NCBI GenBank assembly: GCA_028023455.1
Contig: JAQFVV010006270.1
Location: forward strand, 6,059,920 to 6,123,919
Length of the DNA: 64,000 nt
Reading direction: 5' to 3'
DNA from: Epiperipatus broadwayi
Lineage: Eukaryota; Onychophora; Udeonychophora; Euonychophora; Peripatidae
The position numbers and the translations under genes were made by a program. The notes under the pieces are model-generated. The model saw nothing but the letters and a program-made list of their open reading frames with translations, made no database searches and was not told the origin of the DNA. Positions 34,206 through 45,309 of this stretch are shown here, one piece after another. How positions within the stretch are numbered: position 1 is the first letter of the stretch; every line of letters begins with the position of its first letter.

Positions 34206-34890
34206 GCGGTATGGAAAAGATTTGGATAAAGAATTTATATCAGTATATTTGTACAAAAGATGGGATGATTGTGTTAAGAGGATTGTTGAGTGTTGTAGTA
34301 ATAAGGAATGGGATAAAAGAATAGATTTATTAATAAAGAATAGGGAATTAGAGAGTTGGAGAAATAGTATGGAGAGTAAAAAGAGTTTAAATATATGTAG
34401 AAATAAACAGAATATTAGGTGTGAGTTAATATATGATAATAGTAAGGAAAGTAGTTTATTATTTAAGGCTCGAACGGGATCTTTAACTACAAGAGAATAT
34501 ACATGTAAATGGAAAAAATGGTGCTTTATTTTTGTAAATTATGTAAGGACGGAATAGAAAATATTAGCCATTTGTTAATTGAAATGTAAATGCTTGAAAA
34601 CAGAAAGGGTACATATAATGAAGTTATGGAAGAATAAATATGAAAAAAGTGATTATAGAGAAAGAGAATTATTGGTTTTTATGCTGGGTTTGGGAAAAGA
34701 TAAAGGGGATTTAGATATAAAGGTTACAGGGTTGACAAAAATTATGTTGTGGAAATGGGATGGAGCAGAATGTGGGAAAATTTAGAGTGGGGAATGGAAA
34801 ATAAAGTGGTAACAGGTTTATCTGGGCATAATTGCTGAGATATTCTTGACTTCGTTTAAGGAGAAGCCACAACACATCACATCATATCAC
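34206..34890 (+). pseudogene. LINE C-terminal region and 3' tail
   Basis: The frame from about 34195 reads a LINE C-terminal region: ELESWRNSMESKKSL, then LLFKARTGSLTTREYTCKWK, where the arginine-rich 'R-x-G-xL-x-TRE' segment precedes a Cys-His knuckle. After a frameshift comes 'LCKDGIENISHLLIEM', then LKTERVHIMKLWKNKYEKSD. The 3' tail 'gtaacaggtttatctgggca' ends in catcacatca. The reverse transcriptase is missing because of 5' truncation at the family A junction. Confidence 0.7.
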
Positions 34891-35944
<1,054 letters not shown>

Positions 35945-36009
35945 TAATAATAAAGTAGTAACAAGTGTACTTCGAACTAATGTTTATTTTTTATACAGTC
36001 TATTAGAAA

Positions 36010-36527
36010 TACCATTAAGCATCACATGATCACCGTCTCATACTAGCACTACTGTATGGAGAGTTTTGCCTTGTTTATAAACAATTATGTGCTAGTATGA
36101 GATGGTGATCATGTGATGCTTAATGGTTTAACACCAATCTTGCCTAATAGGTTAGTGGTGGCTATGGTTATTAGAGAGCCAAAGACACCAAAATGTATGG
36201 ATGCTGAATTGAGTTCAGACCTATATGACTATATAGGCTATTGCGCTTAGATTGAAAATATTTTTGTGTTTTCCAATTTCATTCTCATAGTTTTATAGTT
36301 AAGTAGAGATAAAAGGTGGTTGCTGGAGGGTTGCATTAGATCCTAAAATCTAGGTGCAGTGCTCTCAGATCCAAAGCTCCTCACCGATGAAGGCCACAAG
36401 CTAGAAAATAGTCTGGGGATATTGGATTAGTATGCATTAGATAGGGATTTTATGCATGTCTTCTGGCCTCCATTGATTACTCGGGTTGGCACAGGGTGGC
36501 AATACTGTATGGAGAGTTTTGCCTTGT
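36010..36527 (+). repeat. Family A repeat inside the RSPRY1 intron
   Basis: A long-form copy: left hairpin (36010-36122), middle block with 'gagttcagacctatatgact', hammerhead region and right arm ending 'gtatggagagttttgcctt'. The core at 36384 reads CCGATGA (U4 mutated) and stem III is altered (GAAAATAGTC), so it is predicted inactive. Confidence 0.85.
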
Positions 36528-36819
36528 CAATTAGAAATAGCTTTATATTTTAATTTACCAATAGTTGGATGACTACAAGTTATATATTAATTTCCACTAC
36601 ATTGATAACACCTTAATACCTTTTAAATGCTTTACATATATTACAAACAAAAAAGAACCCACAAACGCATTATGTAAATATTGCATAATTAGAAGTTAAA
36701 CATTGTTTAGGCAGAAAAATCACTGTAAAATATTTGAATGCATTTAAATTTAAGACAATAGCCCTTAATGGATTATGTTTTAGTTAGAAGTTTGAGTGCA
36801 GAAGAAGTTTACATTAGTA

Positions 36820-37067
36820 TAAATACAATTTCTACATCTTACTTCAGACATTTATTAGCAAAAAATTTTTATTGTGCATATACATATCCATAATCAGATG
36901 TTTCGACAGTCCTGCGGTCTTCCTCAGAGACAAAAATATTGAAATAAGATTGGCTCTGAGAAAGACTGCAGAACAGTTGAAATATCAGATTGTGCATGCG
37001 TATATACGCAATAAAATTTTTTTAGTTAAAAAGTGTCTGAAGTAAGATGTAGAAATTGTATTTATGT
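36820..37067. repeat. Family P foldback element, diverged
   Basis: The arms run from 'acaatttctacatcttactt' to 'gtttcgacagtcctgcggtc' and back. They are close to the outer arms of the Penelope remnant at 9082. Both hammerhead-like motifs are degenerate: the + strand CTGAGAA has lost the invariant G8, and the minus-strand CTGAGGA has an unpaired stem II position. A 3' extension to about 37110 matches sequence after 11017. Confidence 0.7.
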
Positions 37068-37390
37068 TAAATATTACAATAAAATGAAGACAGTGGTAGA
37101 TTTAATGAGTTATCATTAGATCAACATTTATGGGTGCAGGTTATTGGGCGGATAGTAGACTATTGTGCTCCAAGTTTAAAATGATAATTACTCTATAAAG
37201 TAAGTCCTTTTCCAAATGTCTTCTGTAGAAAATTTGATGTTTATTTTTTGAAGCAATTACTGTAAATTTCAATAGTTAATTGTGAATTTAAATGTTCAAA
37301 CTGGTCATGTTATTGAGGTTTTTAAGTGTTATTTTGTAGATATATATAGAGCTCGCAAAATAAGCTCTTTTCAAACTTTGAGAGTATCCC

Positions 37391-37434
37391 CAATCCCAGA
37401 CCGGTTTCTGCTACTGGCATCATCAGTTGTAGAT
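37391..37434 (-). ncRNA. Hammerhead-like motif, unassigned family
   Basis: The minus strand reads CTGATGA (37420-37426), a clean 3-bp stem II TGC/GCA with loop CAGTA, GAAA, a self-complementary stem III ACCGGT, and GTC. Stem I pairs only partly. The core and stems II and III are all intact, so a true hammerhead of another subfamily is plausible. Confidence 0.5.
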
Positions 37435-37559
37435 ATATGTGACTCCATGGATTCATTAAAAAGAAGAATTATGATATGTTTTCTGTCAGTAAATGTATTC
37501 TTAATGAACTGATTAAAAGAAAATATGGCATTTTTTGCTTAACTTAATGACAATTTGAA

Positions 37560-38430
37560 TATGGAGTTTTGTAAACAACATAGAGATTCAAAGGCAGGCA
37601 TGTTCTCTGTCTGATAAAAACAGCTTGAAAATGATTGATGGATTAAAATTGCAAAAGAGATTCAGTCAATTGCTAATTTTAATCATGTTAAATTCATTTT
37701 TTGGGATCACATTGAAAGAAATATAGATTGAAAAACATATGTTATTAAATCTGTGGGTGACACTTTTGTTTGTGGTAATGATGATATTTCAAACAGTCCT
37801 AGAAGAGGAACACTGATCACCCTTTGAATAATGCAGCGAGAATTCAGTAATGTCTTTTAATAGTATATTCATCCTGCCTGATTATGTTTGGATAAAGGAC
37901 ATAATAAAATTAAAACAGTCAGTTATAATTTTAAAAATGCTAACATCCTATTGAGATATCCAAGGAAGTTTTAAAATATGGTGCTGATAGGTTAGCTTCA
38001 AAAGTATAGGATTTTTTTTAGAAATATATAGACTCATGAAATTGTGCCATCTGATCTTAAGAAAGTTTTTATTGCTCAAATTTATAAAAAAATAAAAGGT
38101 CTAAAAAAGTCTGCTTAAATTATCATGAATTTTTTTATTCCATATATCAAAGTACTTTCAGGGATGTTTATTGAACAGGTTGCTGCCAGTCATAGATAAA
38201 TGGTTATTACAGATTCAGGTTTTCACGATTCAAGATGTTTTTATTGCCAGAAAAATACCAAAAAAAATATTGTGAGTCAAGTTGCAATTTATATGTTGCT
38301 TTTATTGATTTGATCAGTGCATTTGACTCTGTTAATCAAAAAACTTTGTGATAATATCTGAAAATATTTGGTTCTACATTAAAGCTTATTTGTATTATAT
38401 AACTTTTTACATGATGGATTAAGGAAGTAT
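37560..38430 (+). pseudogene. Decayed LINE reverse transcriptase in the RSPRY1 intron
   Basis: Shifting frames give, in order, a KYGADRLASK motif near 37978 (the usual LKxGGxxL element), an NYHEFFYSIYQSTFRDVY segment near 38121 (the NYRxISLL element), and YVAFIDLISAFDSVNQKTL near 38292. The FIDLxxAFDxVN element is palm motif A, with its catalytic Asp. The YADD motif was not found. Stops and shifts are numerous. Same type as 60090-60805. Confidence 0.7.
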
Positions 38431-39267
38431 TATTGTCTTGGATGGGAAATCTGAATATCGGAAATAAAAACTTTTCAGTTTTCATTTTACTATTCTTTCA
38501 AGCAAAGAGTTCCATGTTTCATTTTAATCAGTCAATAAATTCATTAATAATAAAACTATTAGCTGGGAGTCACTCTTAATTTATTTCTTAAATGTTTCCT
38601 TTTTTTAGTAGATATTTTCCATTTGATATATTTATAAGTTTGCTTTAAAGTTGATTTTACATCGTAATACTGTGGATCATTGCTTTCAGTTTTATACCGT
38701 GAGGTTATTGTAATGCCAAGATTTATGTGGAATGTTTTTCATATCCATATTGTTTCCTTTTTTCCTCTCATTTTGAATTGACTGCTGAAAATCTTCTGTT
38801 TTATTTGCTTTTAATGTTTAAATTTTAAATAAATTTTTAAAATATTTTTAATGCATATTTATAATTTAGCTTCTTACTTATATTTTGATAATAAACTTCA
38901 AAGAGTCACCAGATTTTGTAATCATAATGAAATGGCAAACTGATTCCTTTAATGTCCCTTGTATTTACTAAGTCATATAAAAGATAATATGAACATTGTC
39001 TAAAGTGTAGTGGACGAAATCTGTTATCTGATATTTCCATAGCGGAAAAAAGACAAAGTGTCATGAACTTATAATCCGATAATTCAATATTATATATAAG
39101 CAAAACAACCTTTAAGTATCTCACTGCAGGGCAAGAACCTTTTGAACGGCTCTCTTAATTAGCAAAGTTATTAAATAAAAATCTCATTGGGAGAATATTT
39201 TTTCACAACCTGTGCCACTTAATATAAGATTTAATAATAGATGTTAGATGATAATGCTTAATGAATT

Positions 39268-39570
39268 TCTATCCTGTACTGTTCAATCCAGTATTCTCAG
39301 ACTAGTTTCAAGCATATTGCTTCATCAGTGAGGGGCTTCAGATTTTGGAACCGTGCATCTGGACCTTTAGAATCTAATAACATCTTCCAATTGCTACCAT
39401 TTACCTCTGTTTTATGATATCAAGGTTTCAACCCAAAGTGAAAATGTTTTTAACTAAGTCAACTAGTCTGCATAGTCATATAGATATGAAACCAAATATG
39501 ACTCTATGGACTACATGGCTTAGATTAAAAACATTTATATGATTTTCAATTTGGGTTGATGGCTTGATAT
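39268..39570 (-). repeat. Diverged family A-like repeat with hammerhead
   Basis: The order of blocks is that of family A read on the minus strand (arm, hammerhead, 'gaatctaataacatcttcca' block, 'gtcatatagatatgaa' block), but identity is low. It looks like an older subfamily sharing the same ribozyme and layout. Confidence 0.6.
39286..39344 (-). ncRNA. Type I hammerhead, diverged family A-like
   Basis: The minus strand reads CTGATGA (39322-39328), stem II AGCA/TGCT with loop ATA and one extra base, GAAA, stem III ACTAGT, and GTC. The inner stem I pairs CTCA with TGAG. Stem II is entirely different from the main family but still pairs. Confidence 0.6.
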
Positions 39571-40633
39571 TAGTAATAAACAAAAAATTCTGTCTTGTCA
39601 TAAGTGATGAATTTAATATGAAGAACAATAAAATCTTACCTTCATATCCAGTTTAATTATTACTCGGCTTATATCACTTTACAAGGAAGACCTAAATTTT
39701 ATTAAATAAAAAAAAAATTTAACCCAATGATTTTTTCATTTTCATTTAATGAATTTCTAAAATGGATTATTTCGACGTAAATGGATTTAAGAAGCAAAGG
39801 AAATAAAATTAGATATTTATGGATGTTGATATGCAAAGGTTATACGTTGTATTAAAAGTTTATGGTATTGTCCTATTCATTCCCATAATGGGTGATGCTC
39901 ATTCATGCATATTTATCAATTAAACTGAAGTGATTTCCTATCTATATATACTGAACAATGATAAAGATATGTGTAAGTTAATGGGATCTGAAGTATGAAA
40001 TGGGTATCTTGGGGATTAGGAATTTTTTTCACATCTTTGGATATATGTTGATGATTACACCCCTTCACAAAGTGTTAAAAGCAGAGAGAAACCAGTCAAT
40101 ACCTTGCTGGAGAGTGGTGAAGTGAAAATTACACTGTAGAAATATTTATTCCGGTTTTCTCTCAAAATATTTTAGTGAGATGTCTTAAACAAATATCATT
40201 ATTATATATTATATAAAAGAGATATATCTGCAAAGACTACAAATATCATGCCTGACAAATTATTTTTATTTTTAAATCGTTTTTAATACTTATTGCAATG
40301 GTGTTTAATGTTTGAATTTAGCTAGTTTTTTTTATATGTTTCCATAGATATATTTTTAATTATTATAAACACTGTGGAGTTTTTTGCTATAATTAGTCAA
40401 TTTCAATTCACATTAATTTAAATCTGCAATATTATCTCATTTTTATTATAAAGATATTTTTTATTGATCATTAAAGTTGGCTTTAAAAACAAAACAAATA
40501 GATTTAAGAACATTAATTAATTATTATTTTATATAATTTATCATGATTAAAGGGAAAGGCTGAAAACCTCTCACATGCGCTTTTAGCATGCTTATATGAC
40601 AGCCAATCAGATGTAATGATGACTGTATAACTT

Positions 40634-40730
40634 TTTTTTTTTTCATGTGTTAAAGCATCTGTCGGGAAGCGAACCCTGGACAACTGCTTATAAGGCAGCT
40701 TTGCTAACCACTCGGCCACCAATGCTTGAC
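40634..40730 (-). mobile_element. tRNA-derived SINE, second copy
   Basis: The minus-strand body (40655-40725) has acceptor GCATTGG/CAGATGC (one mismatch), box A TGGCCGAGTGG, a 5-bp anticodon stem with loop CTTATAA (anticodon UAU if read as a tRNA) and box B GGTTCGCTTCC. The tail matches the 33526 copy. The flanks 'gactgtataactt' and 'gactataactt' look like an imperfect target duplication. A few T-stem mismatches argue against a functional tRNA gene. Confidence 0.75.
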
Positions 40731-40837
40731 ATTGACTATAACTTATCATGATAAATTTGCATTCTAGTAATTATTATATTCACATACTTATTAAGGATAT
40801 ATATATATAATATTTAAATACATGTATAATATATATA

Positions 40838-41220
40838 AGCTAGATATAATTAGAGAGGATTTGGACCTAGATTTACAAGGTCTCTCCAGTCATCCATCTT
40901 ATACAACTGATATACATGTGAAAATGACAAATGATCTTCGATATATGTATTTCTTGTTGAACCAGAACTCATCTATTGGTCTGGATCATCATCATCCACA
41001 CACATATATAACCAGTGCTCACTTTTATATCAAGATAGCAAATCTTCAAACGCTAATTGACAGGCTTCAATCGTCTACACTCTCCAACTCTTTTAACCAT
41101 CCATATCATTGCAAATCTGTTGATGGCATGTTCACAGTCCTTGTTTGCCAATTTTTGTTTTGTCATACATTGAACGTAAGTCAATCTGATCTCTCATATG
41201 TAGGACCTTAAGCCCATTTA
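40838..41220 (-). repeat. Foldback family E, single half
   Basis: Homologous to the left half of 19279-20215 ('gatcatcatcatccacacac', 'atcaagatagcaaatcttca'). The hammerhead core reads TAGATGA and stem II has decayed. The 129-codon open frame here (40822-41211) is a by-product of the repeat. Confidence 0.65.
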
Positions 41221-41300
41221 AATTATATATATGTAGATGCATATACACATAAATTGAACATATAAACACATAAGTAAATGCAAATTGATGTTTATTTTAG

Positions 41301-41427
41301 GAATCTATAATGAAATTATCGATGTCGCTGAATCTTTCAAAAGAAATTTCCTCCACTGGTCACTCTAATCCTACTCAACATAGAAATATCTGTGTGGTTT
41401 TAGGTTGCATAGCTGAAAAATTAGCAG
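41301..41427 (+). CDS. RSPRY1: RSPRY1 exon (partial gene, exon B)
   Basis: A 127-bp exon between 'tttattttag' and GTAAAC starts in phase 0 and ends with one base of a split codon. It encodes 42 residues, from ESIMKLSMSLNLSKE to HRNICVVLGCIAEKLA. By recall it aligns without gaps to the RSPRY1 segment that follows exon A, including the HRN and VLGC-[IL]-AEKLAG motifs. The intron before it is 5,368 bp and holds a family A repeat, a family P foldback, a LINE and a SINE. Confidence 0.92.
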
Positions 41428-43039
41428 GTAAACGTATTGAGATTTTTATTGTAATGTTTACTATTAGTATACATTTAAATAAAATAATATTTTAAAATAC
41501 TATGTTTAAAAATATATTTAATATGAATAAATTATTAAAAGTTTTTTCTCTGAGGTTAAACGTGATTACAAATATGCTTTTTTAATTTACACATTTGTTA
41601 TTGTAAAATGAAGCTTTGTGTTTAAGTTTATGGACTAATTGAAATGTGACAGTTATTATTAGTCAGAAATGAGTGGAAAATCAGAATAAGCATAAAATTC
41701 TCAACTTAATTTGATATCATGCCCTATTCTTTGGCAATCGAAATTTTTAAAATTTATATTTAAATATGGACAAAAAATCAACTCCACACATTATAGATAT
41801 TTGTATTTGCGTTAAAAGTTTAGCACCATATGTGTAATTTTGATCACGAATATATTCATGCTTTAAAACCAGCTAGTCAGACTATGATATTTAGGAAGAA
41901 GATTTAGGTTTTTTAAAAAGTTCCTATTTCACCTGAAGGATGGAGGTTTGTTCCATGAATATGTATAGTGATAGTTGTTTGTGTGATATCATTTTCATTG
42001 CTTAATAGCTTACAAATGTGTGTGTAGTTTGTTGCTGTTGACATAAATTATTTCCTCTTCGGGAAAATTTTCCATAATGTACTGGCTACCTCTCTAGCTT
42101 TGCTGATTAAACAATCATAATTGTCTCTATTTTAAAATAATTTGATTTCATTTTTTAGAGGCAATCTTTTCTAGCGCAGCTTTCATCCCAGTCCAACCTT
42201 AAATGATTCTTCTCCCATCTTTTTTTAAATCATCTCTTTGTCGATAATTGTATACTTCCAGTCTTTCTATTCCCTTTTTTTTTTCTTTTTTGCACTACAC
42301 TGTAGGTTCGTTAGTCTAGGCACATTGTGGTCAGCATTATTGACTCATCAACTCACATTATGTTGAGACATTATCCTCCGGTTACATATTGCCGATCAAT
42401 GATAGATGGCTAGCTGTGTTATTTATAGTCTGTTGCTTAAAAAAATCATCAGCTTAATTAAGAATTTTTTAGTTAAATTGAAAATTTCAAGCTTCATTTG
42501 AATTTAAATTTCAGATTACGATTGCGATAGGTGATCAAGATAACTGTTTGGCTACAAAAAGCTTTATGAGGAGTAATAAAGAATATGAAGTGAGAAGAGA
42601 TCCTTTGAATTCTCTTTAGGAACCAATCAGGGAAAATTTCTATTGCCTAATCCATAAGTTCTTGTTGTGGCAACTGTTTTTATTATGTGATTATTCATAT
42701 GGTAAACAAATATAGATGGCTACTCACCATTATGTATCAGCCAGCATGATGAGTTTATTGGCTTTTTAGCTGTAAATTTAAGACCCCCCCTCCTCAGTTG
42801 TCTGATAATTCTTAATTGAAATATCAGTTAAGATTTCTTGAAGACGGGATAAATGTGAATGTGAATGATTGTAAAACTAAATTATTACCTTTATCCCAAG
42901 GAGACCGTAGAGTGATTAGGCAAGACAAAGAGTGCTAAGAATTGAATGAACCCAAGCTGCATTCAATAATGATTTTATTTAGAAATCTGTACTTTCCGAT
43001 CAGTTTTAAGTGAAGGAAGATTGCATGGAATTGGAAGAA
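41428..43039. other. RSPRY1 intron, AT-rich
   Basis: No recognisable element before the LINE remnant that begins near 43040, although its 5' part may extend back to about 42500. Confidence 0.5.
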
Positions 43040-44874
43040 AACTACCTAATATCATATAGGACATTATTGGAGTTTGTGAAGTTATAAGAAAAAAATATGA
43101 AGATAAACGAATTTAAAAAGTAGACGTGCTTTATTACAAAGGCACTAGCATTGGAAGCACAAGTGAAGCAGTTATTCATTATAAACAAAAAGCTGAAGAA
43201 CAACTTTATGGGGATTGATTGCATATCTGTGGCAAAATAAGGTATTCAAATTAATGGAAGATATCACATGCAGATAATGCAGGTTTATGCCCCAGAAAAT
43301 TTCTATTGCGCTGAAGGAGAGGATTTTTATTAAAATTGGTGTGGGAAATTTTAACGCTAGAATTGGTAAATGGTTTAAAGATGAAAGCGCTGTGGTTAAT
43401 TTGGATATGGTGACAGAAATGAAAGAGGATACAGATGTGTGGAGTTTGCATAAAAAGAAAAATTGTATTTTATGATTTCTTTTTTTTAAGAAAAGTGCAC
43501 GGGGAAATGAACAGAAAAGCATCCACATGAAAGGTAGAGGGAAATTGGATTATATTTTGATTAAGAGAAAATATATATTTCGAAATTGTAATTTTTTTTA
43601 ATAGATCCATATTATTGCAAAATTAAAGAGATAAAAGATATCAAGAAAGATATTATTAGTTGATATTTCTAACACTCAGAAATCTTCCAGTGAATTTAAA
43701 TTGGAACTTGCAAACTTTTTTAAAATATTAACATACTTGGAAGATAGTTCAGGTTTGACTGAAATTAATAAAAAAATAATTGATACTCTATTGAGAATTG
43801 CAAGAAAGATAGTTGGGACTGAAAAGTAGTATATTACAAGTAATTTTCTGCATAAACGATATATGAAGAAAAGAAAGAATATGAAATTATTTAAAAATGA
43901 TTCATAAAGAAGAATGCAGTTTTATAAAATGATGCAAAAAATAATTATGATAGCGGTGTTAAAAAATAAAATTTTGAATTGGCAGGGAACTATTGAAAAG
44001 AATAAGTCTCGAAAATGTAAAGCAACATCTTGGTATTCGAAGAAAAATTGTTTCAGCAATAAGTAAAAAAAGGTGAAACTATTACCAAACGAGATATGAG
44101 TTCATGGAATGGATGGAAGAGTTTTAGAAAGAATTTTATAGTAATAAAGAACATGGAAGCAAAATATACCTTGCTATTACTATATCTTCTGAACTAGACC
44201 ATATTTTAAATGAAGAAGTGAGACATGCAATTGAATCTATAAAGAAGGTAAAAACTTCAAGAAGTGATAGAATTATTATTGATCTTCTAAAAGAAGTAGA
44301 TGAATAAATAAATAAAAGTTATTGACAAAGCTATTTATCGAATATCTGAACGATAATTTAAGATGTACCAAATAATTGGAAGAATACAATAATAACAAGA
44401 TCATAAAAAAGGCATTAGAAATTACAGACTTATTAGTCTTTCATCAGTTCTATTCAATTTTTTTATTAATATGATTACAACTGGTCTACTTTGAATTTTG
44501 GATTCTAACCAATCAAAATAACGAATGATTTAACAATGGATTTCATTCAGTTATTGAGAGAAATTTATTGAAAGTATCAATGAATATGAGCTGCTGTTAT
44601 GTCTTGGATTTATAAATTATGAAAAGGTATTTGATTGTATCCTTTGGCTCGTTAAGATATATAGACCTAGTATATTGTCATAATCTGAAGAATAGTTATC
44701 AAAATGCGACCACAGGGATTAGATTACACGGTGATACTAAAATAACATTGAGAAGAATGTACAACAATGTGTTTTCACTTCTTCTTTTCCTATGTATTGA
44801 TTTCTATCATAACATATCATACCATTTACACCTTTTTAGACACTTTATCAATACTTTTATTTGTATTATTTGTA

Positions 44875-44913
44875 TTACATTAACAGTTTCGACTGTCCTG
44901 CAGTCATCATCAG
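44875..44913 (-). ncRNA. Hammerhead-like motif, family P
   Basis: Minus strand: CTGATGA (44907-44913), extra T, GACTG/CAGTC, GAAA, and a short AC/GT stem III, then an A at the cut position. It is the better of the two motifs in this foldback. Confidence 0.5.
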
Positions 44914-44952
44914 AGCTCTTGTTAATTCTATTTCCAAAACCCAACAAGAGCT

Positions 44953-44992
44953 CTGATGATGACTGCAGGACAGTCTAAACTGTTAGTTTAAT
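44953..44992 (+). ncRNA. Hammerhead-like motif, family P, GAAA mutated
   Basis: CTGATGA (44953-44959) and GACTG/CAGTC are intact, but the box reads TAAA. Loss of the invariant G12 predicts inactivity. Confidence 0.45.
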
Positions 44993-45309
44993 ACAAATAA
45001 AAGTATTGATAAAGTGTCTAAAAAGGTGTAAATGGTATAATGTGTTTTCAGATGATATGATTGTTTTTGCAAAAATACTTCAGTACTTCAGGAAATATTG
45101 CAAAAATTATTACACGAAAATAACAAATAGGACTAAAGATAAATGCTTAAAAGTCTAACGTAATACTCAATAGAATTTTTCAGAAGAAAATAAAGATTGA
45201 CAATCATATCTTTGTCAGATTATTAATACGGACAGAAACATAATGGATGAAATTAGTCATAGAATTTAAACTTGGATGAAATGTTTTTGGTAGAAATAAC
45301 AATATCCAA

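Larger units (their letters stand above)
44778..45038. mobile_element. Family P foldback inserted in a LINE, 12-bp flanking duplication
   Basis: The 261-bp inverted pair carries two head-to-head hammerhead-like motifs. It is flanked by identical AATGTGTTTTCA (44766-44777 and 45039-45050). Removing it and one flank restores the LINE frame through its DD box, so the foldback inserted as a unit and duplicated its target. Confidence 0.85.
43040..45309 (+). pseudogene. Decayed LINE: endonuclease and 5' part of RT
   Basis: In order: an IQVYAPEN-like endonuclease segment near 43275, GNFNARIG near 43342 (the catalytic Asp of GDFN reads Asn here), an EEVRHAIESIKKVKTSRSD segment near 44214 at the RT start, and SDDMIVFAK near 45050, the catalytic DD box. 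A 261-bp foldback is inserted just before the DD box. The reading stops at the large palindrome at about 45310; matching C-terminal sequence resumes near 50960. Confidence 0.7.

Noticed and set aside
40655-40725. Functional tRNA gene with anticodon UAU
   Set aside because: T-stem and acceptor mismatches, a SINE tail shared with the 33526 copy and a probable target duplication make it a SINE rather than a working tRNA.
40822-41211. 129-codon + strand open frame
   Set aside because: It lies within a family E foldback copy; other copies do not keep the frame.
44619-44978. 119-codon + strand open frame
   Set aside because: It runs from decayed LINE sequence into the family P foldback; the composite frame is accidental.
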